In this document: positions 35,790 through 45,967 of the stretch, one piece after another
How the letters are laid out: each line of letters begins with the position of its first letter
Position numbering within the stretch: position 1 is the stretch's first letter
Assembly (NCBI GenBank): GCA_910589415.1
Contig: OU342630.1
Span: 19,067,867-19,131,866 of the forward strand
Direction of reading: 5' to 3'
Length of the DNA stretch: 64,000 nt
Source: Malachius bipustulatus
Taxonomy: Eukaryota; Arthropoda; Insecta; Coleoptera; Melyridae
Made by a program: the position numbers and the translations under genes
The notes under the pieces: model-generated
Told to the model about the DNA's origin: nothing
Databases searched by the model: none
Seen by the model: only the letters and a program-made list of their open reading frames with translations

Positions 35790-37290
35790 CCGGTTAAGCG
35801 TGCAACACGTCATATGACGTGCCTTGTTACCACTCACAGGATGGGGAACACGTCATAAGACGTTTTATCACTTAACATGGCTACCAGTTAAAAGATTGCA
35901 GTTTTCTGTGTTAGGATAGAGGACAGTACTCTATATAATGACATTCCAGCACAAAAATCTATACAAAATGCTTTAAATTTTGAAGAAGTAACAGATTTCT
36001 GTATTTCTGTCTGAAACCAGTGGCGCGCTAGCTGTTGCTTGCAACGTAGATCTATAGCAACAGGATGTAGACTATACAGGAAACGTTTATCTCGGGAACA
36101 GTTTATGGTATATTTTTCAACACGAGATGTCGTTTCATCTTGTATTGAAACGAAGGTTGTAAGCTAGAAACAAAATCTACATTTCACTAATTTACAGATT
36201 CCAATACCAGAGACGTATGTTTACAGATATTTTCGTGCATGCTATTCAAATGATCATGTTCTGAATCTTATTCCCATAGATGTCAGCTAATACTATAAAT
36301 GTTTTGATGGGAAATACTTGAATTTGAGTAAAATCTATTTATGAAATATAAGTATTATTACTTCCTGTAACATTTCCTGTGTTGTAAAATATTTTATTGA
36401 ATTGAATTTAGTATGGCTACGTGCGCGTTTGGTTGAATACCAATCATGTGTGTGGACAATAATAATTGTGAATATCAACCAATGTGTTGAAACAGTGTTA
36501 CCATGTAGTGTGAAAATTTTTTTTTGTGTTTTTTTTTTCATTAAATACTTTTGTCGCCTTTGAAAAGACAATTTTCCAGCTGCAAGTATTAGGTGAAGGT
36601 GTTGGCAGGTTAGTCCTCTTTTACGTTTTAAATCTAGAAGTTTTTTTGCTTTGATCGTCTTACATTTTAATTTTTTCTACAATTTTTACGAAACTAGACC
36701 CGCCACTGGTTATATGTGTATATATTTTCATGACTAATGTTTTTCATTGATTTTAAAATTTTTGTAAACCAAAAAACCAAAAACTAAGCACTTATGTTCA
36801 GTATTGATGCAAATTTAGAAATTAAAAAAATTCCCTTCTGGACGCCACTGGAGATTAAAAATGTCAAAAGGTGTAATAAGTCAATAAATAGAAATATATT
36901 TCAATAGATAAATTAACTGCATCAAATCATCAACATTATAAGATGATTTTATTACGTTTAGAGGATTAAAAAATAATAAAAATAATATCTGCACGCCACT
37001 GGGACAAAAAAAATTCACTTCGATAAAAATTTAATAAATAATCTTTTCCTTTGAATACACATTTATTTATAAATATATATATTTTTTTATTATTTTTATA
37101 TCCCTTTTCACTTGTTCTGCACGCCACTGGAACCCAAAATTTCAAACCCTTATAACTACAAAAAAATTGCATATGATGTATTATGTGACTCATAGGAGAC
37201 CAGTTCAGGAAAAATTAGTTCCTTTTTATGTCAGAAAAATTCCCCCCATCCTGTGATTAGCAAAGTGAAAAATCTCGCACGTTGAAGGGG
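35790..37290. mobile_element. piggyBac-like non-autonomous element
   Basis: TTAA flanks both ends (35,786-35,789 and 37,291-37,294). The inverted ends are CCGGTTAAGCGTGCAA and CCCCTTCAACGTGCGA. A second inverted block follows (CACAGGATGGGGAA against CCCCCCATCCTGTG). TTAA targets with CC-starting ends are the signature of the piggyBac superfamily. It is 1,501 bp long with no transposase frame. The interior repeats the motif CGCCACTGG. Confidence 0.75.
36701..37130. repeat. Recurring CGCCACTGG motif in the piggyBac-like element
   Basis: CGCCACTGG occurs at 36,701, 36,843, 36,994 and 37,122 in direct orientation and, inverted, at 36,017-36,025. Spacing is 142, 151 and 128. The sequence between is AT-rich and poorly conserved. 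It may be a set of internal binding sites or a very decayed tandem array. Confidence 0.65.
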
Positions 37291-37294
37291 TTAA

Positions 37295-38282
37295 AATAGT
37301 CAGTACAAATTTCAATAAACGTTTATGTAAATGCCAATCCGCAACAACAAATCAGACAAACGTGCATGTGTATTCTCAAAGCATTACGCCCTACTGATTG
37401 GTCGAAAACAATACGCGAATAACTAATTTATTTTTACATTTTCTTGACATCATTTATTTAGGAATATGGAGATAAGTAAACCTTTCAAACTTAGCAACAC
37501 AATATTTAAACGATTTGACGAATTATCTATAAACAAAAACAATTAAGGTAAGTGTAGAAGTACACAATAAGGAGCGCAACTATTATCATTAGTATGAGAG
37601 AAAAATAATTAATGTCGTCTCCATCATAAAGTTGATTATTGGTTTAAGTACAAGCTAGTCAACTAGAGCTAGGCTAAAAATAATTTGGCAAATAACGACT
37701 TTCTCTCCTCCACTACATAATCGTACTCAAATTGATACATTAGAGGTTTTTGGAGGTCGCCGAATACGGATGAAATGCTAGAAAAATTATAATTAAAAAA
37801 TGACGGATCTAATATGGCTGACTTTTTATACTTTTTTTTATTACAAATTTACTACAGCTATAATAATATTTACATAAAAAAAAAATTTTGCAATATTTCG
37901 ACATAAAATTTTCCCTGCCATCTGACTTTTGGTTACGTATTTTCAAGCAGAGCCCATAGGTGCGAGCGCTATCTTGCGGATCAGTTATTTTCATAGGCTC
38001 TATCTGTTTCTAACATTCAAACAAATTTCTTTCGAATCATGAATATAAACTACATCAATAGGTAAAGTGACATTTATAATTTCAGCAGGAAAATACACCT
38101 TAGTAATGCATCCGTTAATTTACTGAAAGAAACGGATTTTTTGTTGTATTATATGCAAATTACAGTTACTGTTAATTAATTAAAAAAATCACTGAATGTA
38201 CTTTTTCAGATCCTATCATAATAATTTATTCCCTAGGTAAAGAAATTTTATTTTTTTCAAAGTTAGTAAAGTTTATTTTGGT
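37295..38282. other. AT-rich DNA, nothing recognised
   Basis: No open frame above 61 codons and no clear repeat found. Confidence 0.55.
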
Positions 38283-39902
38283 GGTTAAAGGTTGGTCACG
38301 GGTCTTGGAGGCGGCGTAGAGTGCTGATGTCTATGCAGTAGTAAAACTCTGAGAAATGCTCGCTGTTTCCTGACGAATGAGTCGGGGGTTCGAGAGATCG
38401 AACTCAGCTCTGCCAACAAATCCTACTCTCACGTCCCCGAAGAGATACTCCTATCTCGCGTAATTGCTGGGTACATGGCATACTATGGGTGTATGTTATG
38501 TAGCGAACGAGAGAGGGTGAAGGGCGAGTTTCTGGCGCCTTACAAATAACTGGAACGTATCAGCTAAGGGAGGAAACCCCTACAGAAAACCCTGGCCCTA
38601 CAAGTCTGGAGGTTGAATCGGCGTGCTAGCGACTCGTCATTCGGAAAAAAAACATGAAGTGCTAAAAATTTCGATACATTGCCTTGGAATAAGGATGGCT
38701 CTGGGATACGACATAAGCGAAGGAAAAGGACTATGAAATTTGGAACATGGAACATACAAGGTTTGGGAACGAAACGAGTAGAGGTCTTCCAAGAACTAAG
38801 CAACATGAAATTAGATGTCTGCGTCCTCACTGAAACCAAGAAAAAGGAAAAAGGAAATGAAATCATCGGGGAATACATACATTTTTATAGTGGTGTGCCG
38901 AAGGATACAAGAGCTAAGAGAGGAGTGTCAGGGGCTGTACATAAGAATCTTAGAAGGTATAATTATAAAATGTTGGGAAGAAGTGGATAAACAAATAATA
39001 ACGATGGAATTAAATAAAGACAGTCATCAGATGGTAATAGCAGGTGTGTATGCACCTAGCGATGATGCAGATGCAACTATTAAAGATAAATTTTATGAAA
39101 AACTTTTGAAGGTGGTCACAAACATCAGGGATAATAAAGAAATACTCATTTTAGGAGGCTTAAACGGGCGAACTGGAATAGAGGAAAATAGTGACGTAGT
39201 AGGAAGGTATGGAGAAGCTGCAAGAAACGATAATGGAGAACGCCTTAGAGAGTTCTGTGAGGTCACGTCTCTAAGAATAATGAATGGATATTTCCCTCAC
39301 AAAGACATTCATAAATTTACCTGGGTACAAACGACCAGAGGGATACGGTCTATAATTGATTATGTAATCCAAAGCCAGCATTCGAAGCTAAAAACAACAG
39401 ACGTGAGGGTGCACCGTGGACCAGAATGTGGGTCGGATCATCACATAGTTGTGGCCAACATAATAGTGACCTACAGAAAGAAAATTACCACGGTAGAGAA
39501 TAATCAACAAAATCATAAGAATAATGCGAAAGAATGCAAATATAACTTAGAAAGTCTTAAACAAGAGTCAGTTCAGTTTCTATACAAAATAAGACTAGCC
39601 AACAAACTACAAAGGATATAATGTGTAAACGTAGGTGCAGAACAAATATATGGGCAGATTAAAGAATGCATTCATGAAGCGGCGAAAGAAGCTTTGGGCT
39701 ATAAAGAGGATCAACATAAGGAAAATCCAGGGTGGTATTCACAAGAGATAGACGACCTGATCGAAAAGAAAAAGAAAGCTTATAGCAACTGGCTAAGTAC
39801 AGGTAGAGGAGAGGATCGAAAAACGTACGCCAGATGGAATAGAGAGGTTAAAAAGGAAGTAAGAAAAAGTAAGAACGAAATGTTGGAACGGAGGTGTGAA
39901 GA
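38283..39902 (+). pseudogene. RTE-like LINE, 5' region and endonuclease (broken)
   Basis: A GC-richer 5' leader (38,283-38,730) precedes the coding part. The endonuclease/exonuclease/phosphatase domain begins at MKFGTWNIQGLG (from 38,732), continues with LDVCVLTETKK, and after a frameshift near 38,985 with the GVYAP motif, then LGGLNGRTG (39,150; GDFN-like), DYVIQSQ and GSDHHIVVANI (39,430; the conserved SDH). The domain resembles the CFDP2-like nucleases of RTE-type LINEs. There is an in-frame stop at 39,619-39,621, then the linker continues in the same frame to 39,902. The element is inactive. Its coding sequence resumes at 44,506 after a 4.6-kb insertion. Confidence 0.85.
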
Positions 39903-40087
39903 ATATTGTTATGTGTTATAATGCCAATCGCTTGCGTATGACCTTTTGATTACGCAGGCGAATTTATGTGTAATACTGCGGTTTGTTCTTTGTTTGTGAA
40001 TTATTATCATCGCTTACAACGCTATTGTACTAATCAATGATTGTTGAATTTAATGGTACAATAAAGAGATTTATTATTATTATTATT
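39903..40087 (+). mobile_element. Truncated retroposon tail ending in (TTA)n
   Basis: A short non-coding segment reaching ACAATAAAGAGATTTATTATTATT. It starts right after AAGA (39,899-39,902), and AAGA recurs at 44,502-44,505 at the far side of the R4 elements. So the tail plus (TTA)n landed in the LINE first and offered a TTA/TAA target for the R4-type elements. Confidence 0.65.
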
Positions 40088-40169
40088 GTTTTCACTATTT
40101 TCCATCTCAACTTCTAAATTAGTTGGTTTTTGTATCAAGTTGCGGAACTGATCAAAACAACTTGACTGT

Positions 40170-43100
40170 TTATTCTTCTTGGAGGAATTTTCTGACCACG
40201 TGGCAAGTGTTAATCATTACAGCTTTCTGGATCAGCACATGTAAGGACGGACTCAAATTGATTCTTATCAAGTTTTCCAGGAGTATCTTCGGAACGACAC
40301 CTGTCGTGGATATAACTATGGGTATAACGTAGACATGTTTCATCTTCCATATCCTAGTGATTTCGTTCTTCAGGTCTGTATATTTGCGGATTTTCTCCTG
40401 TATTGTATTTTCCAGATTATGCGTGTTCGGAATGGCAACATCTATCAGGTAGGTTTGTTGGCGTGTTTTATCCTGTAGAACTATATCAGGTCTGTTGTTG
40501 TGTATCGTTTTATCTGTTAGTATGGTGCGGTCATAGTAGAGTTTGTAGTCCGTGTTCTCCATCACTGCAAGTGGTTGATATTTATAATAAGGTGTCGCCG
40601 CCCCTTTTAACATCGAGTTTGTCATAGCTAGCGCCTGATGCACTATATTGACGACCTGGTTGTGTCTGTGGGTGTAGTCATTTTGAGCCAGAGATGGGCA
40701 TCCTCCTGTTATATGTTGGATGGTTTCGTTTTTCTGGTGGCATTTCCTGCACTGATCATCAACTGCGGTCGGGTCTTTCAAGATGTGTTTTCTGTAGTTT
40801 CTTGTGTTGATGACCTGATCTTGGATGGCCATCATGAACCCTGTAGTTTCTGGGAATAGGTCTCCCCTTTTTAACCATGCGTTCGACGCTACAGTGTCGA
40901 CATTGGGTTTGTCCAGGTCGTGCCTATGTTTCCCGTGTAGGGTCTTACCTTTCCAGTCATTAAGTTTCTCGTTAATAGTTTTTATTATCTCATTTTGTTG
41001 TGGGAGGCGGTCACTTAGATTCAGTGGGGTGTAGTTTACATCAGTCTCACACACCACTTTGTGTAGGTCGGAGTTATTGCTTCGTTCATGAAAATATTCA
41101 CGTAGACTTCCAATCTGGCCGTTGTGTGAGTTGTGTATGTCTATTATTCCCATGCCTCCTTTCTCCGTTGGTAAAGTAGTCCTTTCTATACTGGTGTTTT
41201 TATGTCGCATGCATTTTCTAGTCATTTCCGTCCTGATTGTCCTCTCGAGCTGGTCTAGGTCTGTGTGTGTCCATTTTATTATACCAAAGGAGTAAGTCAG
41301 TGATGGTATGACATATGTGTTGATGGACTTGATGACGTGTTTTGTATTTAGTTTGGTGTTTAATACAGACCTTAGGCGTTTCTTAAATTCATCAATCAGT
41401 TTTTCCCTTACGATTTTATGGTGGATTCTTTTCGATTCCTGTATTCCTAGGTATTTGTATGTATCAAACTCGTTCATGGGCTCGATTGTTTGCCCGTCAT
41501 TTGTGTCATAGTCTATTAAATGTATTTTGCCTTGTTTAATGTTAAGTGTGCGGCATTTGTCTAGCCCGAATTTCATTCCGATGTCGTTTGAGAATTGCTC
41601 CACTATTTTCATGAGTTGGTTCAATTGTCCATGTGTTCTTGCATAAATTTTTAAGTCGTCCATATATAGCAAATGTGATATGGTGTGTGTTTGTGTTCGA
41701 CTTTTCAAATCATATCCGTATCCAGTTACCTTAAGTAGCTTGGACAATGGGTTCAGTGCCAAGCAGAACCATAGCGCGCTAAGAGAGTCTCCTTGAAAGA
41801 TGCCACGTAGGATTCTTATTACTTGAGTTTCAAAGTAAGTTTGTCCAGCTCTTAGGCACACAACAGTTTGCCATTTATGCATAGTGCATTCTAGGAACCG
41901 TCTTATAATGGGGTTGATTTTGTATATTTCTAAAACTTTCTTTAGCCAAGAATGCGGGAGTGTGTCAAACGCCTTCATATAGTCAAAGAAGCTCATGTAG
42001 AGGTTACGTTGTTTAACCTGTGCTTGTTTTAGTATAACTGCATCAACAATAATCTGTTCCTTGCATCCTCTTGCACCCTTTTTGCAACCTTTTTGTTCTT
42101 CAGTTAATATATCGTGTTCGTCTAGGTGTTCATTTATTAGTTTTGCGATGCATGCTGTAACGATTTTGTAGAGCGTTTGTAAACAAGTTATTGGTCGATA
42201 TTTTGAGGGATCTTTTGTTGTTGATCCTTTTGGCATCAAGAAGGTGACGCCCTGCGTTAAGAATGGTGGGAGGAGATGTGGTTCTCGTATCCATTGGTTT
42301 ATGTGTTCAAGGAGGAGGGGGTGCGTACAAGTGAATTTTTTGTACCAATAGTTGTGAATGCAGTCACTTCCTGCAGCTTTCCAGTTGTGGGTGTTGTTTA
42401 TTGTATATTTTAGTAGGTCGATGTCGATCTCGTTATTTCTCATTTCCCTCAACTCTCTGGCACTTTCTATTTCAGTTGTTATCCATGATGCTCTCTCGTC
42501 GTGATGAGATTCGTGTTCCCATATGGTCGACCAGAAATGTTGTGTTTCCTGTTCAGACGGTGTTTCTTCTTGTTTTCCCGGGTCATTGTTTCGATTGTGT
42601 TTTTCGTTGGTCGTTCTGTAGAATCTCCTCTCATTTTCTTGAAACTGCTTGTTCTGATTTTTTCTCTGCATGCTTTTGAGATATCGCCGCAGTCGACATG
42701 ATTGTGTTGCTAGCCTTTGTTTAAGGGTATCTGTCAGCTCTGTCAGGTGTTTGTTTTCCGGGTCTCGCGAAGCATGCATGCGATATCGTGCAAATATGGC
42801 TTTTATATGTTTTTTGAGTCGGTTGCTGTTGTTTGCTTTGGAATATTCGACTACACGGGATAGATCTTGCCGTAGTCGTTTTATTTTGTTTTCTATTCTT
42901 TGTCGCCAAGGTGGTATTTTAGGGGTGCTGTGCGTTGGATTTGCTTTTCGTCGAAAGACCTTCGACCCGTTGGTTTGTGCTGCGGTTACAGCAGCGCAGT
43001 ATATGCCCGTATGAAGGTCCTCAAAGCTGTTTCTCTGTGATAAATAGGTTGGTAGTGTAATCGTGTTCAGTATATGGATCACTCTTGCTAATTTCGAGGA

Positions 43101-43406
43101 CGTCTTTTGCCTGGGTACAATAGGTCTTCTAGTCGGGTCCATTCCACGATATAATGTTAGTGCTTCCCTAAAGCCTTCAGCGATGCTGGTTACGAGTCTG
43201 TTATCTTGTTCATGTTCGGTTAGCAGCTCATCGTTACCTGGTATATTTCCTTCAGGTTGTGGCGTGTGTGTCATTTGTTGGGGTACACGCTCATCTTCCT
43301 CCTGTTCGCTTTCGCTTCCCTGTTCACCATTATGGTTGCCGGTGTTATGTTGGAGCTCACTCCTTACTTCTGTCTTTATTTCTTCCAGAGCTGTTGCTGG
43401 GATCAA
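40170..43406 (-). CDS. R4/Dong polyprotein: RT and restriction-like endonuclease
   Basis: 1,078 codons from the first Met. The open frame extends further 5', through RNNLIPATAL and upstream, so the Met is not necessarily the true start. The reverse transcriptase spans roughly residues 320-650: RPITCLQTLYKIV, MSFFDYMKAFD, RGIFQGDSLS and the catalytic YMDD at about residue 582. A CCHC finger (CX2C, H, C; about residue 884) precedes the restriction-like endonuclease, whose catalytic region RPDIVLQDKTRQQTYLIDVA is at about residues 972-1000. This RT-CCHC-RLE order, with no AP endonuclease, defines the R2/R4 group; target choice and overall likeness favour R4/Dong. The enzyme would nick target DNA and prime reverse transcription there. 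Confidence 0.92.
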   Translation of the reverse strand: MIPATALEEIKTEVRSELQHNTGNHNGEQGSESEQEEDERVPQQMTHTPQPEGNIPGNDELLTEHEQDNRLVTSIAEGFREALTLYRGMDPTRRPIVPRQKTSSKLARVIHILNTITLPTYLSQRNSFEDLHTGIYCAAVTAAQTNGSKVFRRKANPTHSTPKIPPWRQRIENKIKRLRQDLSRVVEYSKANNSNRLKKHIKAIFARYRMHASRDPENKHLTELTDTLKQRLATQSCRLRRYLKSMQRKNQNKQFQENERRFYRTTNEKHNRNNDPGKQEETPSEQETQHFWSTIWEHESHHDERASWITTEIESARELREMRNNEIDIDLLKYTINNTHNWKAAGSDCIHNYWYKKFTCTHPLLLEHINQWIREPHLLPPFLTQGVTFLMPKGSTTKDPSKYRPITCLQTLYKIVTACIAKLINEHLDEHDILTEEQKGCKKGARGCKEQIIVDAVILKQAQVKQRNLYMSFFDYMKAFDTLPHSWLKKVLEIYKINPIIRRFLECTMHKWQTVVCLRAGQTYFETQVIRILRGIFQGDSLSALWFCLALNPLSKLLKVTGYGYDLKSRTQTHTISHLLYMDDLKIYARTHGQLNQLMKIVEQFSNDIGMKFGLDKCRTLNIKQGKIHLIDYDTNDGQTIEPMNEFDTYKYLGIQESKRIHHKIVREKLIDEFKKRLRSVLNTKLNTKHVIKSINTYVIPSLTYSFGIIKWTHTDLDQLERTIRTEMTRKCMRHKNTSIERTTLPTEKGGMGIIDIHNSHNGQIGSLREYFHERSNNSDLHKVVCETDVNYTPLNLSDRLPQQNEIIKTINEKLNDWKGKTLHGKHRHDLDKPNVDTVASNAWLKRGDLFPETTGFMMAIQDQVINTRNYRKHILKDPTAVDDQCRKCHQKNETIQHITGGCPSLAQNDYTHRHNQVVNIVHQALAMTNSMLKGAATPYYKYQPLAVMENTDYKLYYDRTILTDKTIHNNRPDIVLQDKTRQQTYLIDVAIPNTHNLENTIQEKIRKYTDLKNEITRIWKMKHVYVIPIVISTTGVVPKILLENLIRINLSPSLHVLIQKAVMINTCHVVRKFLQEE

Positions 43407-43414
43407 GTTGTTTC

Positions 43415-43915
43415 TTATAATAACCCGTCGCTGGTCAGAAATACGTTGTGCCGTGACGTTGACTGTTTTTTTTGATTTTTTTGAATTTTTTTGGTTTTTT
43501 TGAAAACCCCCGTTGGGTATTTTTGGACAAACATTCTATATAATTGGTCTCTATATGCCACGCAGTCAGTTTCCATTTTGGTTATAGTATAGTACGCTCG
43601 CATGATGAATCTATTTACTTCGGTAGTCCACTTCATACGCTTGCGTTCTCTGCCTGCTTCAGTGGTCTCAGTTAATAGTGGGTTGCCCCCCTGAGATACA
43701 CTTTCGGCAGTTGTAGGTGTTGGTGATGTTGGATTCCTACTGTTTTGGATGTCGGCTGTCGTGTCTTCGGGTTTAAGCCCGGCCGTGGCCCGCCTTACCA
43801 TCAGCTCACGGCCACCACCGGTTCGCATGCTGTCACTTCCAGCGGTGGCTCCAGAAGTGCCCTGACGATCCTCAGGTAGCGGCCCTATAACTCTATTCCT
43901 TAGTCTTCTCTCCAT
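43415..43915 (-). CDS. R4/Dong N-terminal frame, Myb-like
   Basis: 166 codons, starting MERRLRNRV. A Pro/Ser/Thr-rich stretch precedes KRMKWTTEVNRFIMRAYY, a tryptophan-containing helix set that looks like a Myb/SANT-type DNA-binding domain, which in this clade sits upstream of the reverse transcriptase. Past QKYP it runs through a Lys/Gln-rich segment from the A-rich tract and stops. The expected continuation (NVTAQRISDQRRV) lies in the -1 frame and joins the main protein. So this is the N-terminal part of one polyprotein separated by a frame change. Confidence 0.7.
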   Translation of the reverse strand: MERRLRNRVIGPLPEDRQGTSGATAGSDSMRTGGGRELMVRRATAGLKPEDTTADIQNSRNPTSPTPTTAESVSQGGNPLLTETTEAGRERKRMKWTTEVNRFIMRAYYTITKMETDCVAYRDQLYRMFVQKYPTGVFKKTKKIQKNQKKQSTSRHNVFLTSDGLL

Positions 43916-43922
43916 TTCTATG

Positions 43923-44050
43923 GGTTTGTCGGTTTTTGTTCCACGCCGAGTATTTTATTTCCTCGGTACCCTCCAGCACCATTGGAAATGATGCCAGTGA
44001 GCATTCCTCCATTCGCAGGAGGACGCGCCCGATAGAGGTACCGACAAACC
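43923..44050 (-). promoter_or_regulatory. Long-range pairing in the R4 5' leader
   Basis: An 11-base segment near the element's 5' end (44,040-44,050) is exactly complementary to 43,923-43,933, just before the first Met. Between them lie a CCTCC/GGAGG hairpin and a CGGG that could pair with the first bases CCCG. The transcript start would fold into a compact domain; function is not shown. Confidence 0.45.
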
Positions 44051-44078
44051 TCCACGGGTTATTATTATTATTATTATT

Positions 44079-44471
44079 TCTTCTGCATATATGTAGCATC
44101 TCGGGTCTCATCTCCCGGCGGCAAGCAACCATGTCGGGCTATCACCAAGACAAGGTCGCCATAGAAGTTCTACTACATGTGTTTAGTTTGTGTGTTGTGT
44201 CAATTCTGTTAAATGTGTCGGATGTTCATCTATTTGTATGTCTGCGTACAGAAATTTTCTAACGATGTGACATGTACTTATTATTGTGGCTTTCTGTAGT
44301 TCTATGTACGTATTTTTGTGCATTTTGAGTGTCTGTAAGCTTTTATGTAGTGCATATGGTACAACCCCTGTAGAGGACAAGACTATCGGTACGATGACTA
44401 CCCTGTCCATCCTCCAGAGGCGCCGCACCTCCTGTGCTAGATCTATGTATTTTGTATGTTTTTCGGTGTCC

Positions 44472-44472
<1 letters not shown>
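44079..44472 (-). mobile_element. 5'-truncated R4/Dong-type copy, second family
   Basis: On the minus strand it begins inside the endonuclease domain (TKYIDLAQEVRRLWRMD) and runs through VVIVPIVLSSTGVVP to the C-terminus ending QHTN at a stop at 44,183, then a ~100-bp 3' end. The protein parallels the last ~80 residues of the neighbouring full-length element but is clearly diverged, so it is another family. It is bounded by (TTA)n on both sides. Confidence 0.88.

Positions 44473-44501
<29 letters not shown>
44473..44501. repeat. (TTA)n tract
   Basis: Roughly ten TTA units. With the tracts at 40,071-40,087 and 44,059-44,078 it marks the ends of the two R4-type insertions. These may be remnants of one original microsatellite plus element tails. 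Confidence 0.85.
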
Positions 44502-44503
<2 letters not shown>

Positions 44504-44505
44504 GA

Positions 44506-45252
44506 GGTAGACAGATACATGGGAGGAACAAGAGTGGCCGAAGCCTGGAGAACTATAAGAAATTTAAGAAAGGAAGGAAAACGAAATAGTAGGTTGAACA
44601 TGATAGGCGTGAGCCAGTGGGTGGACTTCCATAGAACACTTCTAATGGAAAATAGAGAAGAATTTAAAGTAATGAACATAGACATCAAAGAAGTGGGAAA
44701 ACAAGACGTGACACAAATAACGATAGAAGAAATAAAGAAAGCTCTGAAGACATCAAAAAAACAGTAAGACTGCAGGGCCTGGAAACATCTCCATTGAGCT
44801 AGTCAAACATGGACCGGATACGTTATTAGAAGCTATGGCACACCTATTTAATAGATGATTGTTTAACGGCGATAATCTCCCAGAAGACCGAATATAGCAT
44901 ACATTAGCTCCATTTACAAAAGGGGAGATAAAAAGGAATGCAAAAATTACAGGGGCATAAGTGTGATGGGCACAATGGGGAGGTTGTACGGCAGAATATT
45001 AAAAGATAGAATTGAAAGCAATATAAAAGATATAGAAGAACAGTCGGGACTCCGTGCAGGGCGATCATGTACAGATAACATATTTGTATTGCAACAGATA
45101 ATAGAGAAACGAATGTCCCGTAATATGTCTACGCACCTCGTATTTATTGATCTAGAGAAGGCCTATGATACGGGGCCCCTAAAGACACTTTTTCAAACAT
45201 TGACGAGGTTTGACCTGAGTAGTATTTATGTTCGCGCGATTTGGAACATATA
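44506..45252 (+). pseudogene. RTE-like LINE, linker and first RT motifs (broken)
   Basis: The frame left at 39,902 resumes here (VDRYMGGTRVAEAW). It continues to a frameshift in a 7-A run near 44,757, then NSKTAGPGNISIELVKHG in the next frame. Stops follow at about 44,857 and further on; the frame recovers at 44,963 with MGTMGRLYGRIL, EEQSGLRAGRSCTDNIF and LVFIDLEKAYD (the first catalytic aspartate of the reverse transcriptase). A foldback element interrupts it at a TA (45,251-45,252). Confidence 0.85.
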
Positions 45253-45967
45253 CAGGGTGTTGATTTTCAAAGCGGGCCATAGGGGATTAGCATTGCGAAA
45301 GTGGTTTTTAAGGATTCCTGCTCGCCGTTTAAACTGACAGAAATGGTTTTGGTATCAAAATGAAGCTCAAATTATTGCGCATAACGCTTGACATCAGAAA
45401 TTGATTTAATTTCACGTTGTTTTCTAAAATTCTTCAGTAAAAATTCAAGTAATTGTTAATGTTTAATCACAAAATAGCATAGGGTTGCCTAAACAATAAT
45501 GACGTTTCTACGTTTCGACAATCCAATAATAAAACTTTATAAGTCAGTAGGTAATACTAAAGTCTGGTTCTATTTAACCCTGGCTACACTGTAGTAGGTT
45601 TTCACCATAAAGACTCTTCCTTGGTTTGTATAACCCATTTTTAAATAGAACCAGACTTTAGTATTACCTACTGACTTATAAAGTTTTATTATTGGATTGT
45701 CAAAACGTAGAAACGTCATTATTGTTTAGGCAAGGCATGCTATTTTGTGATTAAACATTAACAATTACTTGAATTTTTACTGAAGAATTTTAGAAAACAA
45801 CGTGAAATTAAATTAATTTCTGATGTCAAACGTTATGCGCAATAATTTTGGCTTCATTTTGATACCAAAACCATTTCTGTCAGTTTAAACGACGAGCAGG
45901 AATCCTCAAAAAACCACTTTCGCAATGCTAATCCCCTATGGCCCGCTTTGAAAATCAACACAACCTG
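45253..45967. mobile_element. Foldback inserted in the LINE reverse transcriptase
   Basis: 715 bp; ends TA|CAGGGTGTTGATTTTC and GAAAATCAACACAACCTG|TA. The arms, about 45,253-45,587 and 45,632-45,967, are near-identical inverted copies with a ~50-base loop. Removing 45,253-45,969 restores the LINE reading frame (…IY, then KDAK…), which proves the TA duplication. It has no coding capacity. Confidence 0.95.

Larger units (their letters stand above)
40088..44058 (-). mobile_element. Near full-length R4/Dong-clade LINE
   Basis: It is flanked by (TTA)n on both sides (40,071-40,087 and 44,059-44,078), matching the known preference of Dong for TAA microsatellites. On the minus strand it has a ~140-bp 5' leader, an N-terminal frame (43,915-43,415), the main frame (43,406-40,170) with reverse transcriptase and restriction-like endonuclease, and an ~80-bp 3' end. 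The only visible defect is the frame change in an A-rich tract at 43,466-43,501. It may be recently active. Confidence 0.9.

Noticed and set aside
40123..43503. Plus-strand open frames across this interval
   Set aside because: They are shadows of the R4 polyprotein on the minus strand.
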